Source: Strix aluco (taxonomy: Eukaryota; Chordata; Aves; Strigiformes; Strigidae). Taken from it: 64,000 bases of DNA. Position numbers and translations under genes: made by a program. The stretch's first letter is position 1. Each line of letters starts with the position of its first letter. Positions 61,701 through 64,000 of the stretch are shown one piece after another. The notes under the pieces were generated by a model. It worked only from the letters and a program-made list of their open reading frames with translations. It searched no databases and was not told the DNA's origin. The stretch lies in contig NC_133971.1 of the NCBI RefSeq assembly GCF_031877795.1, forward strand, positions 65,842,463 through 65,906,462. Direction: 5' to 3'.

Positions 61701-63249
61701 GACCTTTTCATTTGGGACAGTTATCTAATCTGCCCCTAGGCTGATGCAATTACCTATCTCCCTTGGCAGATCAGACTGAGCTTGCAGTTTAAACCCAAGA
61801 GAAAACATGAATCATTTTTCTAATTATTGCCAGTCTCCAATCTTGTGTCTCTGTTGTGAATGAAAGACATAGAATGTAAAAGGGATGATTATAAGATCTT
61901 GAAGGGAAAAATATATTTAGATAAGGTTTTTCTGCTTGTAGAATTTGAAGAACATAACTGCACAGGTGAGATGGGATAATTGGATATTTTAAAATACACT
62001 TTTAATAAAAACGAAGAAGTTCTAGAAGAGGGACAAAAAAGGCGCAGACTCCTTTTTTGTATTTGTGTGTAGCGAATAGCCATTCAGATTGTTCCAATAC
62101 CAGTAAACGAATGAGAAGAGGTAGAGAGCATCTTTAAGTGGACAGAAGTATCTCACTTTTCTATTTTTGTGAAGCATGTATTTATAGGACTGGTGCACAA
62201 AGAGAAGGTGAAACAAAGAAGGAAAAAACACTACATAACAGGTAGTAGCACTGCAAGATCAAAACCATTTGACAGCTGATTCAGACACAGTGCTACCTTG
62301 TCATTGTACGTAACAAAAAAGTCTATTTTAAAATAATTTTACTTGTTAGCACTATGCTGCTTTTAATAGAAGAGAACCTCAACGATCCATATGGGAGTTG
62401 GGGACCCAGTTGTTGTTTTCTTTCCAGGTACACTGGCTTTGCAAATCTCTCTAGGGAGAAAAGGTTTTATGCAGTCTCTAAAATGTTTCAAAAGTAGAAT
62501 CTAATGTAATCACATCTTCTTTAATGCACTTCAGTGTGAAGTCTCTGTTATCTACACTGTTGACTAGTTTTGTGTGTGTGTATTAGCCAGTTTTAGTCAT
62601 GCTTGTGTATCTGTTCAGGTCCATGTCACTCTCTCAGGTTCTCATTCTTTAAGCACAATGGTCTGAATGCTGTAGAATACATTATTAGCTTATGGTTTCC
62701 CAAGTATTTTAATATTCATCAATATGCTGAATTTTATTTTCATAAGTCTTATGACTCAGACTGTGAGTGAGAGAAGGGAAAAATGTGGCAGACTGTCTTC
62801 CTCAGTGTTGCAGATGAGAGGGAAAACACTGGGGAATGTATACTGGGAGTCAACAGCACTGATCTGCTCCAAACCACAGAACACAGCAGCACCAACTGGA
62901 TTTTAGTTGTATTCATGTTCCCATTACTGTTTGTGTGTTGTCTTTGAAGTTCTTCCCATGGTTGCTCCTGCTCCCTTATGTGTGTATGTCATACATACCT
63001 CCAAGTTTGGGGGAAAAAGAAGGAAGGAGAGGAGTTTCATTTTACCATGACTGATCCCTAGTGCAGGACTTCAGTGTGTTTAGCCTGCCTCTGCTAGACT
63101 GAATTTGTTGTCCATCTGGGGGCTGCTTTGCAGCCACAAAGGCAGAGGAGGTGCAAGAAACTTTGTGTCTGTGGCATGAGAAATAATACCTTGTGCTGGC
63201 TACTTGTAGTTTTCTCCCAGATTTTACTTCTTTCTCAAGTATATGTACC

Positions 63250-63268
63250 TTTTTTTTTTTTTTTTTTT
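63250..63268 (+). repeat. T19 run
   Basis: Nineteen consecutive T residues. Confidence 0.9.
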
Positions 63269-63446
63269 CCCAAATCCAAGCATTATTTGATGCAGTTTTG
63301 ACAAGCTTGTAATAAGATGACTCCCATCTGGAACACTCTGAAGTGCTCTTGGGAACAGAGCATACAACTTCTGATTCCTGTTTGTGGCCCTGAACCCCTG
63401 TGTGCCAGTGTTGAAGACTGCCTGTTCTCTAGCTAAGGCTAGCTTT

Positions 63447-63521
63447 AAAAAACAAAACAACAACAAAACCCACCAAAAACACAGTCCAAAACAAAACAAA
63501 AAAACCCAAACCAAACCAAAA
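63447..63521 (+). repeat. A/C-rich low-complexity stretch
   Basis: Built of AAAC, AACC and CAA words with almost no T or G over about 75 bases. Confidence 0.85.
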
Positions 63522-64000
63522 AAATCCTCACCTTCTCTTCTTTCCCCTCTTCCAACTTCTTTCCCCACAACTGTCCCTTAGACACTGACATGCACACCAA
63601 GGCTCTCAAAAGAGCATTCTCCATAGTCGATATCCCTTGGGTGCTTTTAAACTCTCGCTTCAGTTCAGTTCAGTGTTTGTCTGACACCTTCACGTCCAGA
63701 TGATAACCTTTCAAAATAAAACAATATATAGTTTTGTGGTGACTTGCAAAGATCTGATGCATTTTGAAATTTAACTGTATTTTTATCTTGCATAGTGTAA
63801 CATTCTCTGCTGTCTAGATCCATTGACATTGTGTCTGCCTCACTAAGAAAATGTTGTACTTTTGGTGTTGCCTTGTAAACTGCAGTACTTAACGTAGTAT
63901 CCTGGTACTGACAGCTTGGGTAATGGCTTAATAGTTCTGTATGAACTCAGTAAGTAACTTAGGGTTTTAAGGGCACATAGACACCCTTGTTTTGCTTTGA

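Larger units (their letters stand above)
50552..64000. other. Long intergenic stretch downstream
   Basis: 13.4 kb of AT-rich DNA with no exon, RNA gene or repeat family that I can support. Simple repeats include an A-rich AAAAAG run at 52725-52755, T runs at 56617-56632 and 63250-63268, and an A/C-rich stretch at 63447-63521. In human the next gene beyond the SPTLC1 3' end is ROR2, as recalled, but none of it is visible here. Confidence 0.6.

Overview
The window is a piece of a vertebrate nuclear genome, almost certainly a bird. It holds one recognisable protein-coding gene, spread over 15 small exons with GT-AG introns. The interspersed repeats are CR1 (chicken repeat 1) non-LTR retrotransposons, with their characteristic ATTCTATGATT-type 3' ends, and fragments of an endogenous-retrovirus LTR family of a type common in avian genomes. 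No species can be named from the sequence alone.

The gene is SPTLC1, subunit 1 of serine palmitoyltransferase, on the + strand. The start codon is at 6764 in a CpG island and the stop codon ends at 43113. Joining the 15 coding exons gives 1425 nt, or 474 codons plus stop, with every splice phase consistent. The protein has one N-terminal membrane segment and an alpha-oxoamine-synthase fold. It lacks the PLP-binding lysine, as expected for the non-catalytic partner of SPTLC2/SPTLC3. The reading frame is open throughout, so the gene looks functional.

Layout: 1-6360 is upstream intergenic DNA with one old LTR fragment and two short tandem duplications. About 6365-7130 is the CpG-island promoter with exon 1. 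From 8369 to 43113 are exons 2-15. Their introns carry one intact-looking solo LTR (intron 2), an LTR remnant (intron 2) and three antisense CR1 copies (introns 6, 11 and 12). From 43114 to about 44640 is the 3' UTR with several candidate poly(A) signals. From about 44640 to 64000 is intergenic DNA with a short CR1 tail and, at 47485-50551, an antisense CR1 of about 2.5 kb nested inside an older sense CR1.

The non-genic story is retroelement history: a nested CR1 insertion with a visible 5-bp duplication, a solo LTR with a 7-bp duplication, decayed reverse-transcriptase active sites, and an inverted-repeat mutation inside one CR1 that looks like a template switch. I found no CRISPR array, operon, rRNA or tRNA gene, and no evidence of a new biological system. 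The rest of the sequence reads as ordinary avian intergenic and intronic DNA.
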